A stretch of 64,000 nt of DNA from Halomonas sp. 'Soap Lake #6' (lineage in GTDB: Bacteria; Pseudomonadota; Gammaproteobacteria; Pseudomonadales; Halomonadaceae). A model generated the notes under the pieces. The model was not told where the DNA came from, did no database searches, and saw only the letters and a program-made list of their open reading frames with translations. Made by a program: the position numbers and the translations under genes. Each line of letters opens with the position of its first letter. The first letter of the stretch is position 1. The stretch lies in the NCBI RefSeq assembly GCF_003031405.1, contig NZ_CP020469.1, forward strand, positions 2,108,001 to 2,172,000, given 5' to 3'. Below, piece by piece: positions 45,677 to 57,161 of this stretch.

Positions 45677-47343
45677 GGTGCGTCCTCCTCGGATTGCGAG
45701 CAGCGAGCAATCGCCACACCGTATGCCGGTAATGTTAATTGGCCAGCCTGCCACTCTCCATTCAGCCAGGCAGGTGCACCAGCAATCGCCTGCACCCCAT
45801 CAGGCACTGAGCGGATGACGGCTTTGTCGCTAAAGTTAAGCGCTATCAGTAAGCGTGTTTGCTGATACGTGCGCTCTAAGCAAAGCACGTCATCACGCAC
45901 GGCGTGATAACGCACCTGGCCCTTCACTAGCGCAGGCTGAGTGCGGCGAAACGCTAAAAACCCACGGTAGGCATTGAGCAGCGAATCAACGTCGCTATCC
46001 TGCTGATCAACAGCAAGGCCGGCATGTGACTCTGGCACTGGCAGCCAGGGCTCGTTGGCGCTAAAGCCAGCATGGCGAGCATCGGCCCGCCAAGGCTGTG
46101 GCGTTCGGCAACCATCTCGGCCTTTGTAAGCGGGCCAGAAGGTAATACCAGCGGGGTCGACCAGTTGATCAAAGGTCAGCTCGGCTTCGGGCAGACCCAG
46201 TTCTTCGCCCTGGTACAGGCATACGCTGCCACGTTGAGTGAGTAGAAACGCCATATAGAGGCGTAGCTTGTCCAACTGCCCTTCTGCCTGCCAGCGAGTA
46301 GCCAGGCGAGTGACATCATGGTTACCTAACGCCCAACAAGGCCAGCCATCGCCAATACGCGCCTCCATTTCAGTCAGCGTACCATGCAGGTAATCGGGAT
46401 CGGCTTTATCGGTCAGCAGATTAAATGAGTAACACATGTGCAGGCGATTTCCACCCTGGGAGTATTCAGCCATCACACCCAAGGCGTCGTCATCACCCAC
46501 CTCACCGACACTTGTCGAGCCAGGGTACTCATCCAGTAAGCTGCGTAAGCGCTCTAGAAACACCAGGTTTTCCGGCTGGGTTTTATCATACTGATGCAAC
46601 TGATAGCCGTAGGGATTATCTGGACGCACGCCTAGGAAGCTTTCAATTACTTCTGCACGTGGTGGATTATCCTTCAACTCGCCATGGGTACAGAAATTCA
46701 CTGCATCTAGCCGAAAACCATCTACCCCTCGCTCTAGCCAGAAGCGTACTTCTTCCAGTATCGCATCAACCACTGCTGGGGTGCGGAAGTTAAGGTCTGG
46801 CTGGCTAGCCAGAAAATTATGTAGGTAGTACTGGCAACGGCGGGTGTCCCACTGCCAGGCGCTGCCGCCAAATACCGACTGCCAGTTGGTGGGCGGTGCA
46901 CCATCGGGCTTTGGGTCAGCCCATACGTACCAGTCAGCTTTCGGGTTGTCTCGGCTTTGGCGGCTCTCTTCAAACCAAGCGTGCTGATCAGAGGTGTGCG
47001 ACATTACTTGATCAATAGTCACTTTTAGCCCCCTGGCATGAGCAGCTTCTATCAATCGATCAAAGTCTTCCAGGGTGCCAAACATCGGGTCAACACCACG
47101 ATAATCGCTAATATCGTAGCCAAAGTCCTTCATAGGCGAGGTGAAAAATGGCGATAACCAAATGGCATCGACGTTTAGCGAGGAAATGTAATCAAGCTTA
47201 TCGATCACCCCTTTTAAGTCACCAATACCATCGCCCCGGCTATCCATGAAGCTGCGCGGGTAAATTTGGTAGATCACTGCGCCACGCCACCAATCAGCCC
47301 CCTGACTGCCTACGTAGTGGGAAGTAGAAGTTGTCTGCATCAT
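45664..47343 (-). CDS. GH13 alpha-glucosidase (copy in the mal locus)
   Basis: A 559-residue GH13 oligosaccharide hydrolase with no signal peptide: VIYQIYPRSFMDSRGDGIGDLKG, nucleophile in GVDGFRLDAVNF, acid/base in SVGEVGDDD, and LGNHDVTR. It should release glucose from the non-reducing ends of maltose or maltodextrins in the cytoplasm. It is cotranscribed with malK and preceded by a MalT-box-like site. A paralog in the second transporter cluster (55418-57085) is similar across the whole length. Confidence 0.9.
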   Translation of the reverse strand: MMQTTSTSHYVGSQGADWWRGAVIYQIYPRSFMDSRGDGIGDLKGVIDKLDYISSLNVDAIWLSPFFTSPMKDFGYDISDYRGVDPMFGTLEDFDRLIEAAHARGLKVTIDQVMSHTSDQHAWFEESRQSRDNPKADWYVWADPKPDGAPPTNWQSVFGGSAWQWDTRRCQYYLHNFLASQPDLNFRTPAVVDAILEEVRFWLERGVDGFRLDAVNFCTHGELKDNPPRAEVIESFLGVRPDNPYGYQLHQYDKTQPENLVFLERLRSLLDEYPGSTSVGEVGDDDALGVMAEYSQGGNRLHMCYSFNLLTDKADPDYLHGTLTEMEARIGDGWPCWALGNHDVTRLATRWQAEGQLDKLRLYMAFLLTQRGSVCLYQGEELGLPEAELTFDQLVDPAGITFWPAYKGRDGCRTPQPWRADARHAGFSANEPWLPVPESHAGLAVDQQDSDVDSLLNAYRGFLAFRRTQPALVKGQVRYHAVRDDVLCLERTYQQTRLLIALNFSDKAVIRSVPDGVQAIAGAPAWLNGEWQAGQLTLPAYGVAIARCSQSEEDAPWGI

Positions 47344-47407
47344 TGTTTTGCCCTTGCCTTTGTTATTGCTGGTTACTTGGCATGATGCAGGGTTGCTCGC
47401 AAGATAA

Positions 47408-47417
47408 ACTCCTCCCC
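47408..47417 (-). promoter_or_regulatory. MalT-box-like site upstream of GH13-malK
   Basis: On the minus strand GGGGAGGAGT matches GGGGAKGAGG at 9 of 10 positions, 65 bp upstream of the alpha-glucosidase start. Confidence 0.5.
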
Positions 47418-47464
47418 CTTAGGAGACACTGGGCGTAGGCGTCAGGAGTAGCCAGTTGCTGTGA

Positions 47465-50170
47465 CTACTCTCCCTGAATATGTTCCAGCAGCTGTCCGGC
47501 AAGCGCTATCGCTTCGTCGCGCCGTCGAATATTCTGTTTTTGATAGAGACTTCGGATATGAGTTTTGATGGTGGTAGGTGCTACCGATAGCTGCTCAGCA
47601 ATCTGCTCATTGGACAGCCCTGCATGAATCAGGCCTAGGATCTGCCACTCTCGACGAGTCAGCGGCGACGTGCGAATTAGTTCAGGCACATCCGGACGAG
47701 CGACGATATCGGCAATCACTGTCTCGTCCAACATTAAGCGCACGGCGCTGCCAAAATCTTTCTGTCGGCTTGCTAAGACTTGCAGTCGCTCTGCACGAGC
47801 CTGCTCAAGTGGAGCTAGCACGCCGCTCGCTGAAAGACTCCCCAGCAGCTCGCACAGTGGCTTGCCTAGGCGTAAAAAGCTGCCTACCAGCGCGGTACGC
47901 GAGGCTAGGCTCAACGCCAGCTGCATATGCTTGCTCGCTTGGGTGACTTGCCCCTGGTGCCAAGCCAGCGCTGCCAAGCAAAGTTGGTTGCGGTTGGCAT
48001 CAGTCACCAACCCCAAACGCTGGGTATGCTCTTCAAGCGCACTCAGCAGCGCGTGGGCCTCGTCATAGCGGCCCAGTAACGTTAACGCACGCGCATGGTT
48101 GCGCACATTGCACTGGGAAAAGTGGTTTGTGGCGCTATCAACCAGTGGCGCCGGGGCTTCCTGACGCCAACGCTCTACAGCGTCCATGTCATGGGTAGAG
48201 TGCCACCAAGCCAGCAGTGTGGCATGGGCATTCGCAACCCAGTCAATATGATAATCGCCTTCTGCGAGAATTTTGCGCAGCCGTCGCATATGGTCGGCAC
48301 ACTGAGCTTGGTCACCACGACTCTGGGCGACTTTGGCTAGCTGAATATGGCACTGCAAGGTCCAACGCTCACCCTGGTTATCCAACACAGCGATACCTTT
48401 CAAGGCCGCCTGCTCTGCTTCATCCAGGCGGTGCCACTCCCACAGTACTTGGCTGCGAATGCGGTATAGAAACTCCGCAACGGGCAGGTGTTCAAGCTCG
48501 GCCCACTCCAAATGAGCAAAGGCACGCTCTTGAATATCGTAGGCGGCCTGCAGGCGTCCTTGGGCAACCAATACTTCTGACTGATGACAAAACGACCATA
48601 GCAGTAGTTGGTTATCGTTACGCTGCCGAGCCTGACGTTCTACTTCACGAACTCGCTGAAGTGACTCGTCTAAACAGCCCTGCACAAAACGCGCCTCGCT
48701 CAGGATAGCCGTTGCGGTTAGCGGGGTTGAAGCCAAGTAACGGGCTGGCAAGGCTAGCGCCTGCTCGGCCAACGGCGCCGCCCGCTCGGCATCGCCTTGG
48801 TTAATCGCCAACTGGGCACGCAGAGTGGCGAATTCAGCACTAAGCGCTTGCCACTCAGACGCGTCCAACTGCGCTTCAATCCAGTCAATCACTCGCGCGG
48901 TAATATCAAACTGAAATTGAGCATGAGAGACCCAGCCATAGAGCAGCGTATGTTCGGGGCTAGTGGAGAGCCGCGGTTCTCCTAACAGTGCAAACCCCTG
49001 AGCCAATAGTGCGTAGGCGCCACTTGCCAATAGGGCTGGCCCTTGCGCAGTCAATATGCTGGCCACATCCTCAGGCATTTCGGCCAGGATCGCTTGACGC
49101 AGTGCCATAACCGGATCGTTCAGGGCTAACCATGCCTGACTTGCACGTTGATGCAATATCCGTTGCGTGGCTAAGCTCAGCTCATGACGCCGGTGACGTA
49201 GGTACTCGCCAAATAGCCGTTGAAATCGGTACCACTGATCATGAGGATCTGGACGTTCAATAAACAACCCTGCCTGTTCAAACGCTTCCAGCCGTTGGGT
49301 CAACCGTTCACCTTCCAATAGGCGCGCCATTAACTCGGGGGAAAAGCGCTCAAGCACCCCCAGTTGCAACATTAACTCGCGCTCTTCCAGGGGCAGCGCC
49401 GCACAAAGCAGTTCGTCAAACCAAGCAACAAAGTCTGGGTGGGCACCGCTTAATCGATCTACCAAGGCATCAAACCCTGCCCGCGTGGTGGTGCGCTCAA
49501 CAAGCCAGCCCAACGCCATCACCCAGCCACCGCTTCTGCGCAGCGCTCGTTCCAGGCTTACCCGAGTGGGTGGAAAGCTCAGTTGCTCGGCACACAGGGT
49601 TTGTGCTTCTTCGCTGTCAAAGGCCAACGCGTGTAGGTCAATCTCTTCTAATTCGCCTCTTAGCCGCAGGCTAGCCAAACCCAGCGCTGGCCGCGAGCGA
49701 CTGGTGAGGGTTAAGGTTAACCAGGAAGGCTGGTGGCGTAGCCAATGGGCTATCCCGGCTAAAATACCTGGGTGGTTTAAGTGCTCAAATTCATCCACTA
49801 CCAAGCGGCACGGCCCACGCTGAGCTGGCAGCTCACCCAGCCAGCGCTCTAGCTGCTCAACACAATCACTATCGTCGGCCACCGGGGAAAGTAATATTTG
49901 CTCACTGAACAGCGTATTTAGTGCTGCCTGCCAGTAGATTAAAAACCGTGCGGGCTGGTTATCTCGCTGGTCCAGGCGTAACCACGCCGCATCTTGCTCT
50001 AGGGCGGGAAGCCGTTCAGCCAGCAGTGTGGTTTTGCCATACCCCGGAGGAGCTTGCACCACCAGTAAACGGACGCGTTCATTTAACATGAAGTGGTCAT
50101 TCAGGCGTGGCCGAGCCACCACGCTAAGCGGCAGTGATGGCGCTTTTAGTTTCTCTTGTAGTAGTGGCAT
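47465..50170 (-). CDS. malT: MalT transcriptional activator (STAND/LuxR)
   Basis: A protein of about 901 residues, the same length as E. coli MalT. N-terminal ATPase with Walker A APPGYGKTT (about 40-48) and VDEFEHL, a middle region of helical repeats, and a C-terminal LuxR-type HTH (LTRREWQILGLIHAGLSNEQIAEQLSVAPTTIKTHI). It binds maltotriose and ATP and activates mal promoters. ATG 50170 has AGGAGAG upstream; the upstream frame to 50254 lacks support. It lies next to malK-GH13. Confidence 0.88.
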   Translation of the reverse strand: MPLLQEKLKAPSLPLSVVARPRLNDHFMLNERVRLLVVQAPPGYGKTTLLAERLPALEQDAAWLRLDQRDNQPARFLIYWQAALNTLFSEQILLSPVADDSDCVEQLERWLGELPAQRGPCRLVVDEFEHLNHPGILAGIAHWLRHQPSWLTLTLTSRSRPALGLASLRLRGELEEIDLHALAFDSEEAQTLCAEQLSFPPTRVSLERALRRSGGWVMALGWLVERTTTRAGFDALVDRLSGAHPDFVAWFDELLCAALPLEERELMLQLGVLERFSPELMARLLEGERLTQRLEAFEQAGLFIERPDPHDQWYRFQRLFGEYLRHRRHELSLATQRILHQRASQAWLALNDPVMALRQAILAEMPEDVASILTAQGPALLASGAYALLAQGFALLGEPRLSTSPEHTLLYGWVSHAQFQFDITARVIDWIEAQLDASEWQALSAEFATLRAQLAINQGDAERAAPLAEQALALPARYLASTPLTATAILSEARFVQGCLDESLQRVREVERQARQRNDNQLLLWSFCHQSEVLVAQGRLQAAYDIQERAFAHLEWAELEHLPVAEFLYRIRSQVLWEWHRLDEAEQAALKGIAVLDNQGERWTLQCHIQLAKVAQSRGDQAQCADHMRRLRKILAEGDYHIDWVANAHATLLAWWHSTHDMDAVERWRQEAPAPLVDSATNHFSQCNVRNHARALTLLGRYDEAHALLSALEEHTQRLGLVTDANRNQLCLAALAWHQGQVTQASKHMQLALSLASRTALVGSFLRLGKPLCELLGSLSASGVLAPLEQARAERLQVLASRQKDFGSAVRLMLDETVIADIVARPDVPELIRTSPLTRREWQILGLIHAGLSNEQIAEQLSVAPTTIKTHIRSLYQKQNIRRRDEAIALAGQLLEHIQGE

Positions 50171-50232
50171 AAGATCTCTCCTGGGTAGCTCAGCTAATCG
50201 CCCCTCAAACACTATTAAAGCTATACAAAAAA

Positions 50233-50252
50233 GCCCGCGACATGTCGCGGGC
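50233..50252 (-). terminator. Terminator of the porin gene
   Basis: GCCCGCGACATGTCGCGGGC is a perfect 20-bp palindrome followed on the minus strand by a T-run, about 50 bp after the porin stop and just before malT. Confidence 0.88.
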
Positions 50253-50301
50253 AACGTACATCGGAGAAGAAACAGTTAAAGGAACCATCAACCTTAATGG
50301 C

Positions 50302-51855
<1,554 letters not shown>

Positions 51856-52050
51856 TCAATCCTATTGCTATCAAGCTTTATTGTTTTGAGAAATGCTTTT
51901 AGAAATTGCTTTGAAAACCAGGTTTTTGAAAACCAAGCTTTTGAAAACGAGCGTTTTTAATCCAGCTGTTCAGGGCACATTTTCACGTCGCAAAACCTCA
52001 CCAATGTTGAAAAGCAACAACCTTTCGGTTCGTTTCAGAGTGGAGACTGA

Positions 52051-52068
52051 AACTTAATCGATTAAGGG
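52051..52068. promoter_or_regulatory. LacI-type operator upstream of the porin
   Basis: AACTTAATCGATTAAGGG contains the perfect 14-bp palindrome CTTAATCGATTAAG, identical to the core before the GH32 gene 22 kb away. Confidence 0.8.
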
Positions 52069-52202
52069 CACGTAAACCAACAAGATTTTGCTAATAATCG
52101 ACCAATGTCTAAAGCATCAGTTAGATTAGGAAAGGCTTATTAGAGAGGTTAGACAAAAGTCGCTATTGAACTTCATGCAAAGAGGCGGCTAACTGGCACT
52201 AT

Positions 52203-52218
52203 ACTTAATCGTTTAAGT
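52203..52218. promoter_or_regulatory. LacI-type operator upstream of the second ABC operon
   Basis: ACTTAATCGTTTAAGT matches the 14-bp core at 13 positions and lies 76 bp before the binding-protein gene. Confidence 0.75.
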
Positions 52219-52293
52219 AACAGCCCGGAGCGCTCTGAAGAGCCAGAGCCCAAAATAAATCATCCACAACAATAAACGCCGAGGAACGCCATT

Positions 52294-53565
52294 ATGAACA
52301 AAACCCTACTCATGTCGGCTATTGCTTTAGCCAGCATTGCAAGCACCACCAGCGCGGCACACGCCGCTGATCTAACGATTTCTTGTGGTGCAGTTGGTGC
52401 CGAACTAACACTCTGCCAGGAAGGTGTGCGCGCCTGGGAAGAGAGAACCGGCCACAGCGTCGATGTTGTTTCTACACCCAACTCCTCTACCGAGCGTTTA
52501 TCGCTTTACCAGCAAATTCTTTCCGCTAATTCTAGCGATATTGATGTGATGCAAATTGATGTGGTTTGGCCTGGCCTATTAGCTAACCACCTACTCGATC
52601 TAAGTGAGGTGTTAGGAGAGGATGCCGCCGACGGTCACTTTGAAACCATTGTTACCAACAACACCATTGATGGCCGCTTGGTAGCCATGCCCTGGTTTAC
52701 CGACGCAGGCGTGCTCTATTACCGTAAAGACTTACTTGAAAAACATGGTTTCGATGCCCCCTCGACTTGGCAAGAACTTACCGAGATCGCTCGTACCATC
52801 AAAGATGCAGAGCGGGGCGAGGGTAACAACCGGATGCAGGGCTTCGTCTTCCAAGGCCGTGCTTACGAAGGCTTAACCGTTAATGCCCTTGAGTGGGTAG
52901 CAAGTTTTGGTGGCGGTACTGTGGTTGATAATGAAGGTGAAGTCACTATTAATAACGAACGTGCCGCTGAAGCGCTTGACCTTGCTGCATCCTGGATTGG
53001 TGATATTGCACCAGATGGGGTGCTTAATTACACCGAAGAAGAAGCACGCGGTGTGTTCCAAGGTGGCAATGCAGTATTTATGCGTAACTGGCCTTACGCA
53101 TGGTCCCTCGCTCAAAGCGAAGATAGCGACGTACGGGATAAAGTTGGGGTGACCCAATTACCTGCTGGCGGTGAAAATGGCCAAAGCGCTGCTGGCTTAG
53201 GCGGCTGGAACTTAGCCGTTTCTCGCTATAGCGATAACCCCGAGCTTGCCGCCGACCTCGTCGCCTTTTTAACCGGGAACGAGGAGCAGAAACGCCGCGC
53301 GATTCAATCCTCCTATAACCCCACCATCGACGCGCTCTACCAGGATGAAGAAATCCTTGAGGCAGTGCCCTTCTTTGGCACGCTTTACGAAACCTTCGTT
53401 AACGCTGTGGCCCGCCCCTCTGCGCCTACTGGCAGTGCCTATGGCCGGGTTAGCAACGCATTTTTCAGCACCTCTCACGACGTACTGTCCGGCACTAAGG
53501 ATGGCGCCCAAGCGGTCGCCGATCTTGAAGCCGAACTGGCTCGCCTGAAGCGTCGCAACTGGTAA
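52294..53565 (+). CDS. Alpha-glucoside/trehalose-type ABC substrate-binding protein
   Basis: A 423-residue periplasmic protein with signal peptide ending at AHAADL, then ISCGAVGAELTLCQEGVRAWEERTGHSVDVVSTPNSST and SSDIDVMQIDVVWPGLLANHLLDL, a pattern seen in ThuE/AglE-type proteins for disaccharides. It starts an operon with two permeases, a GH13 and an ATPase. Likely ligands are maltose, trehalose or sucrose; not decidable from sequence. Confidence 0.85.
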   Translation: MNKTLLMSAIALASIASTTSAAHAADLTISCGAVGAELTLCQEGVRAWEERTGHSVDVVSTPNSSTERLSLYQQILSANSSDIDVMQIDVVWPGLLANHLLDLSEVLGEDAADGHFETIVTNNTIDGRLVAMPWFTDAGVLYYRKDLLEKHGFDAPSTWQELTEIARTIKDAERGEGNNRMQGFVFQGRAYEGLTVNALEWVASFGGGTVVDNEGEVTINNERAAEALDLAASWIGDIAPDGVLNYTEEEARGVFQGGNAVFMRNWPYAWSLAQSEDSDVRDKVGVTQLPAGGENGQSAAGLGGWNLAVSRYSDNPELAADLVAFLTGNEEQKRRAIQSSYNPTIDALYQDEEILEAVPFFGTLYETFVNAVARPSAPTGSAYGRVSNAFFSTSHDVLSGTKDGAQAVADLEAELARLKRRNW

Positions 53566-53581
53566 CCCCGGAGCCTGAGCT

Positions 53582-54565
53582 ATGTCGACCTCCATCAAGC
53601 ATAACGACGCGCCCCTTGAGGCGCGTTCTATAGCGACCAAGCCGCGCCGCGGTACAAAGGTGCGGCGCCAGCGGGTTAAAGCCGCGTGGTTATTTTTAGC
53701 ACCAATGCTGATTGCGCTAACTCTTGTGGCTGGCTGGCCGTTAGTACGTACCTTTTTCCTCAGCTTTACCGATGCCTCACTGTCGGATCTAGGTGCAGCT
53801 AACTTAATCGGTTTTGAGAACTACTTAATATACGAAGATGGGCGCTGGTATGGCGTGCTAGCTGATCCTATTTGGTGGCGCTCGGTTTGGAATACGGTCT
53901 ACTTCTCAGTGGTATCGGTATCGCTGGAAGTGATTTTCGGCGTGATTGTTGCGCTGATTCTGAATGCCGAGTTTAAAGGGCGCGTGATTGTTCGCGCAGC
54001 GGTGCTTATTCCGTGGGCAATTCCAACGATTGTTTCCGCACAGATGTGGGCGTGGATGCTCAACGACCAATTCGGCATCATCAATCATCTACTGATGAAT
54101 GTGGGCATCATCGATAACCCCATCGCCTGGACCGCCAGCGCCACCTACTCCATGTGGGCGGTAATTATGGTCGATGTTTGGAAAACCATTCCCTTCGTCG
54201 CACTACTGGTACTTGCCGCTCTACAAATGCTGCCCAAAGATTGCTACGAAGCTGCTGAGGTAGATGGCATTCACCCGCTGCGGGTGTTCTTTAAAGTCAC
54301 CCTTCCGTTGATCACCCCAGCGCTAATGGTAGCGGTTATTTTCCGCTTACTGGATGCACTGCGCGTTTTCGATGTGATCTATGTGTTGACTTCCAACTCT
54401 ACCAGCACGATGTCGATGTCGGTCTATGCCCGCCAGCAGTTGGTTGAATTCCAGGATGTTGGGTACGGCAGCGCGGCCTCTACTCTGCTGTTCCTAATCA
54501 TTGCTCTCGCCACCATCGCCTACCTCTACCTGGGGCGTAAACAAATCCAATTGGGAGGTGACTGA
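53582..54565 (+). CDS. Sugar ABC transporter permease (MalF-like, ThuF/AglF type)
   Basis: A 327-residue permease with a basic N-terminal tail (KPRRGTKVRRQRVKAAW), six membrane segments, and EAA loop YEAAEVDGIHPLRVFFKVTLPLI. It lacks the large P2 domain of MalF, the usual form in ThuF/AglF systems. It is 16 bp after the binding-protein gene and overlaps the next permease by one base. Confidence 0.9.
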   Translation: MSTSIKHNDAPLEARSIATKPRRGTKVRRQRVKAAWLFLAPMLIALTLVAGWPLVRTFFLSFTDASLSDLGAANLIGFENYLIYEDGRWYGVLADPIWWRSVWNTVYFSVVSVSLEVIFGVIVALILNAEFKGRVIVRAAVLIPWAIPTIVSAQMWAWMLNDQFGIINHLLMNVGIIDNPIAWTASATYSMWAVIMVDVWKTIPFVALLVLAALQMLPKDCYEAAEVDGIHPLRVFFKVTLPLITPALMVAVIFRLLDALRVFDVIYVLTSNSTSTMSMSVYARQQLVEFQDVGYGSAASTLLFLIIALATIAYLYLGRKQIQLGGD

Positions 54566-55407
54566 TGAATACTCGTCAGTTAGCCAAAGTTGCCAAGCGC
54601 ATCGGGTTTTGGGCGCTGATTGCATTGATAATGGTGTACGCCGTTTTCCCGTTCTACTACGCCGTAGTCACTTCATTAAAACCCTCTAGCGACCTGTTCC
54701 GCGTTGAACTTTGGCCTTCGAGCTGGAACCTCGATAACTACGCCCATATTTTCAGCCAAACCAGCTTCCTACGCGCCATTTTCAACTCGATTGTGGTGGC
54801 ATTTAGTGTGGTTTTTATCGCCCTGCTATTCGGCCTGACTGCTTCTTACGCCCTAGGCCGTGTGCGCTTTCGCGGTCGCTCTACGGTACTGCTAGTGATT
54901 CTGGGTGTATCCATGTTCCCTCAGGTAGCAGTGCTCTCGGGGCTGTTCGAGGTGATTCGCTCTTTAAACCTCTATAACAATCCTGCTGGCCTGATCTTGA
55001 GCTACACCATATTCACCTTGCCCTTCACTGTTTGGGTGCTGACCACCTTTATGAAGCAACTACCCATGGAGCTGGAAGAAGCGGCCATTATGGACGGTGC
55101 AACGCCCTGGGTGACGCTCACCAAAGTGTTTTTGCCGCTCATGTGGCCTGCCATGGCGACCACCGGGCTGCTGGCATTTATCGCTGCCTGGAACGAGTTC
55201 CTGTTTGCTCTCACCTTCACTCTTACCGACGCTCAGCGCACCGTACCCGTCGCCATCGCGTTACTTTCTGGCGGCAGCGCCTATGAACTGCCCTGGGGAC
55301 CCATCATGGCTGCATCCGTCGTTGTGACGGTTCCGCTGGTCGTATTAGTGATTATTTTCCAACGCCGCATTGTCTCAGGCCTTACCGCCGGCGCTGTTAA
55401 AGGATAA
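54565..55407 (+). CDS. Sugar ABC transporter permease (MalG-like, ThuG/AglG type)
   Basis: A 280-residue, six-segment permease with EAA loop EEAAIMDGATPWVTLTKVFLPLM and C-terminal LTAGAVKG. Start ATG overlaps the previous stop (TGATG) and is preceded by GGGAGGTG. It forms the inner-membrane channel with the preceding gene. Confidence 0.9.
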   Translation: MNTRQLAKVAKRIGFWALIALIMVYAVFPFYYAVVTSLKPSSDLFRVELWPSSWNLDNYAHIFSQTSFLRAIFNSIVVAFSVVFIALLFGLTASYALGRVRFRGRSTVLLVILGVSMFPQVAVLSGLFEVIRSLNLYNNPAGLILSYTIFTLPFTVWVLTTFMKQLPMELEEAAIMDGATPWVTLTKVFLPLMWPAMATTGLLAFIAAWNEFLFALTFTLTDAQRTVPVAIALLSGGSAYELPWGPIMAASVVVTVPLVVLVIIFQRRIVSGLTAGAVKG

Positions 55408-55417
55408 GGAATTTTTT

Positions 55418-57085
55418 ATGTCAGCTATGGATTCTACTATGCAGGACAACACAACAGCCCAGGCCAGCACTCTGCAAAACACTTTCTGGTGGCGCGGCGG
55501 GGTTATCTATCAGATCTATCCACGCAGCTTTATGGACAGCCGAGGCGATGGTGTAGGTGATCTCAAAGGCATTACTGAAAAGCTTGATTATGTTGCCTCA
55601 CTCAATGTTGATGGTATCTGGCTATCGCCGTTTTTCACTTCTCCAATGCTCGATTTCGGTTACGACATTAGCGACTACCGCGATGTCGACCCGATGTTCG
55701 GCACCCTGGATGACTTTAAAACGCTGCTTGAAAAAGCCCACTCGCTTGATTTAAAGGTGATGATCGACCAGGTGATTAGTCACACCTCTGACCAACACCC
55801 CTGGTTTAAAGAGAGCCGCCTGGACCGTAGCAACCCCAAAGCAGATTGGTTTGTATGGGCAGATCCTAAACCCGACGGCACGCCGCCTAACAACTGGTTA
55901 TCAATTTTTGGTGGTGCCGCCTGGACCTTTGATTCACGGCGCCAGCAGTATTATCTGCACAACTTCTTAACCAGCCAGCCGGACATTAACTTCCACAACC
56001 CGGAGGCACGGCAGGCTCAGCTGGATAATATGCGTTTTTGGCTGGACCTGGGAGTAGATGGCTTCCGACTGGATACCGTCAACTTCTATTTCCACGACGC
56101 CGAACTACGCGACAATCCGCCAGTTCCGAAAGGGGAAGCCAAAACCTTGGGCGCACCAGAAGCCAACCCCTACACTTGGCAGCGCCACGTTTACGATTTA
56201 AGTCGCCCGGAAAATCTCGGCTTCCTGAAAGACCTGCGGGCGCTAATGGACGAATACCCTGGCACCACCACCGTGGGTGAAATTGGCGACGATAATCCGC
56301 TAGAGCGGATGGCAGAATATACCGCTGGTGGTAACAAGCTACATATGGCTTACACCTTTGACCTGCTCAACAAGCCCCACTCTGCGCGCTATATTCATGA
56401 AGTTCTGGAACGCTTTCAGCGCTTAGCGGGAGACGCTTGGCCCTGCTGGGCAACCTCAAACCATGATGTGGTGCGCAGCGCAACTCGCTGGGGGGCAGAC
56501 GAAGACCCCAATGCCTACCCCAAAGTGATGCTGGCAATGCTACTTTCGCTGCGTGGCAGCGTCTGCCTGTACCAGGGCGAAGAGCTTGGTCTTCCGGAAG
56601 CCGACGTACCCTTTGAGCGCATCCAAGATCCTTACGGCAAAGTACTTTGGCCAGAATTTAAAGGCCGCGACGGTTGCCGTACGCCGATACCATGGAACGA
56701 CGGCGAACAAGGTGGCTTTTCCAGCGTAGAGCCTTGGCTCCCCATGGCGGACAAACATCGGGATCTTGCCGTAAGCCGTCAGCAGGATGATGCCAACTCC
56801 ACCTTGAATGCCCTGCGCAGCATTCTGGCCTTCCGCCGCCAACATCCAGCACTGTTTGATGGCGACCTAACGCTGGTTGATGTAGGCGAAGAGCTTTTAG
56901 GCTTCACCCGCCAAAAAGACCACGAGACAATTTTGTGTGTATTTAACCTTACCGGCGATGAGCAGTGCACCAAGCTACCGCTTAAAATCGCCAGCGATTT
57001 GGAAATAGCCACGTTTACGACCATGCGGGAAGCTAACGCACTCACCCTGCCTGCTTACCAAGCCGCTTTTATGCGCGTCGCTTAA
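55418..57085 (+). CDS. GH13 alpha-glucosidase (copy in the LacI-controlled locus)
   Basis: A 555-residue GH13_23-type enzyme with no signal peptide: IYQIYPRSFMDSRGDGVGDL, nucleophile GVDGFRLDTVNF, acid/base TVGEIGDDN, and SNHDVVR. From memory it strongly resembles the characterised Halomonas sp. H11 alpha-glucosidase, which hydrolyses and transglucosylates short alpha-glucosides and prefers maltose. ATG 55418 has AAGGAA upstream. Fourth gene of the ABC operon, so it cleaves the imported disaccharide to feed Glk. Confidence 0.93.
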   Translation: MSAMDSTMQDNTTAQASTLQNTFWWRGGVIYQIYPRSFMDSRGDGVGDLKGITEKLDYVASLNVDGIWLSPFFTSPMLDFGYDISDYRDVDPMFGTLDDFKTLLEKAHSLDLKVMIDQVISHTSDQHPWFKESRLDRSNPKADWFVWADPKPDGTPPNNWLSIFGGAAWTFDSRRQQYYLHNFLTSQPDINFHNPEARQAQLDNMRFWLDLGVDGFRLDTVNFYFHDAELRDNPPVPKGEAKTLGAPEANPYTWQRHVYDLSRPENLGFLKDLRALMDEYPGTTTVGEIGDDNPLERMAEYTAGGNKLHMAYTFDLLNKPHSARYIHEVLERFQRLAGDAWPCWATSNHDVVRSATRWGADEDPNAYPKVMLAMLLSLRGSVCLYQGEELGLPEADVPFERIQDPYGKVLWPEFKGRDGCRTPIPWNDGEQGGFSSVEPWLPMADKHRDLAVSRQQDDANSTLNALRSILAFRRQHPALFDGDLTLVDVGEELLGFTRQKDHETILCVFNLTGDEQCTKLPLKIASDLEIATFTTMREANALTLPAYQAAFMRVA

Positions 57086-57161
57086 ACCGGCGCCAACTAG
57101 AATAGTCAACAATGACAGCCGACCCAAAAGAAGCAGGATCGAGGTCGGCGAGGAGTTACCC

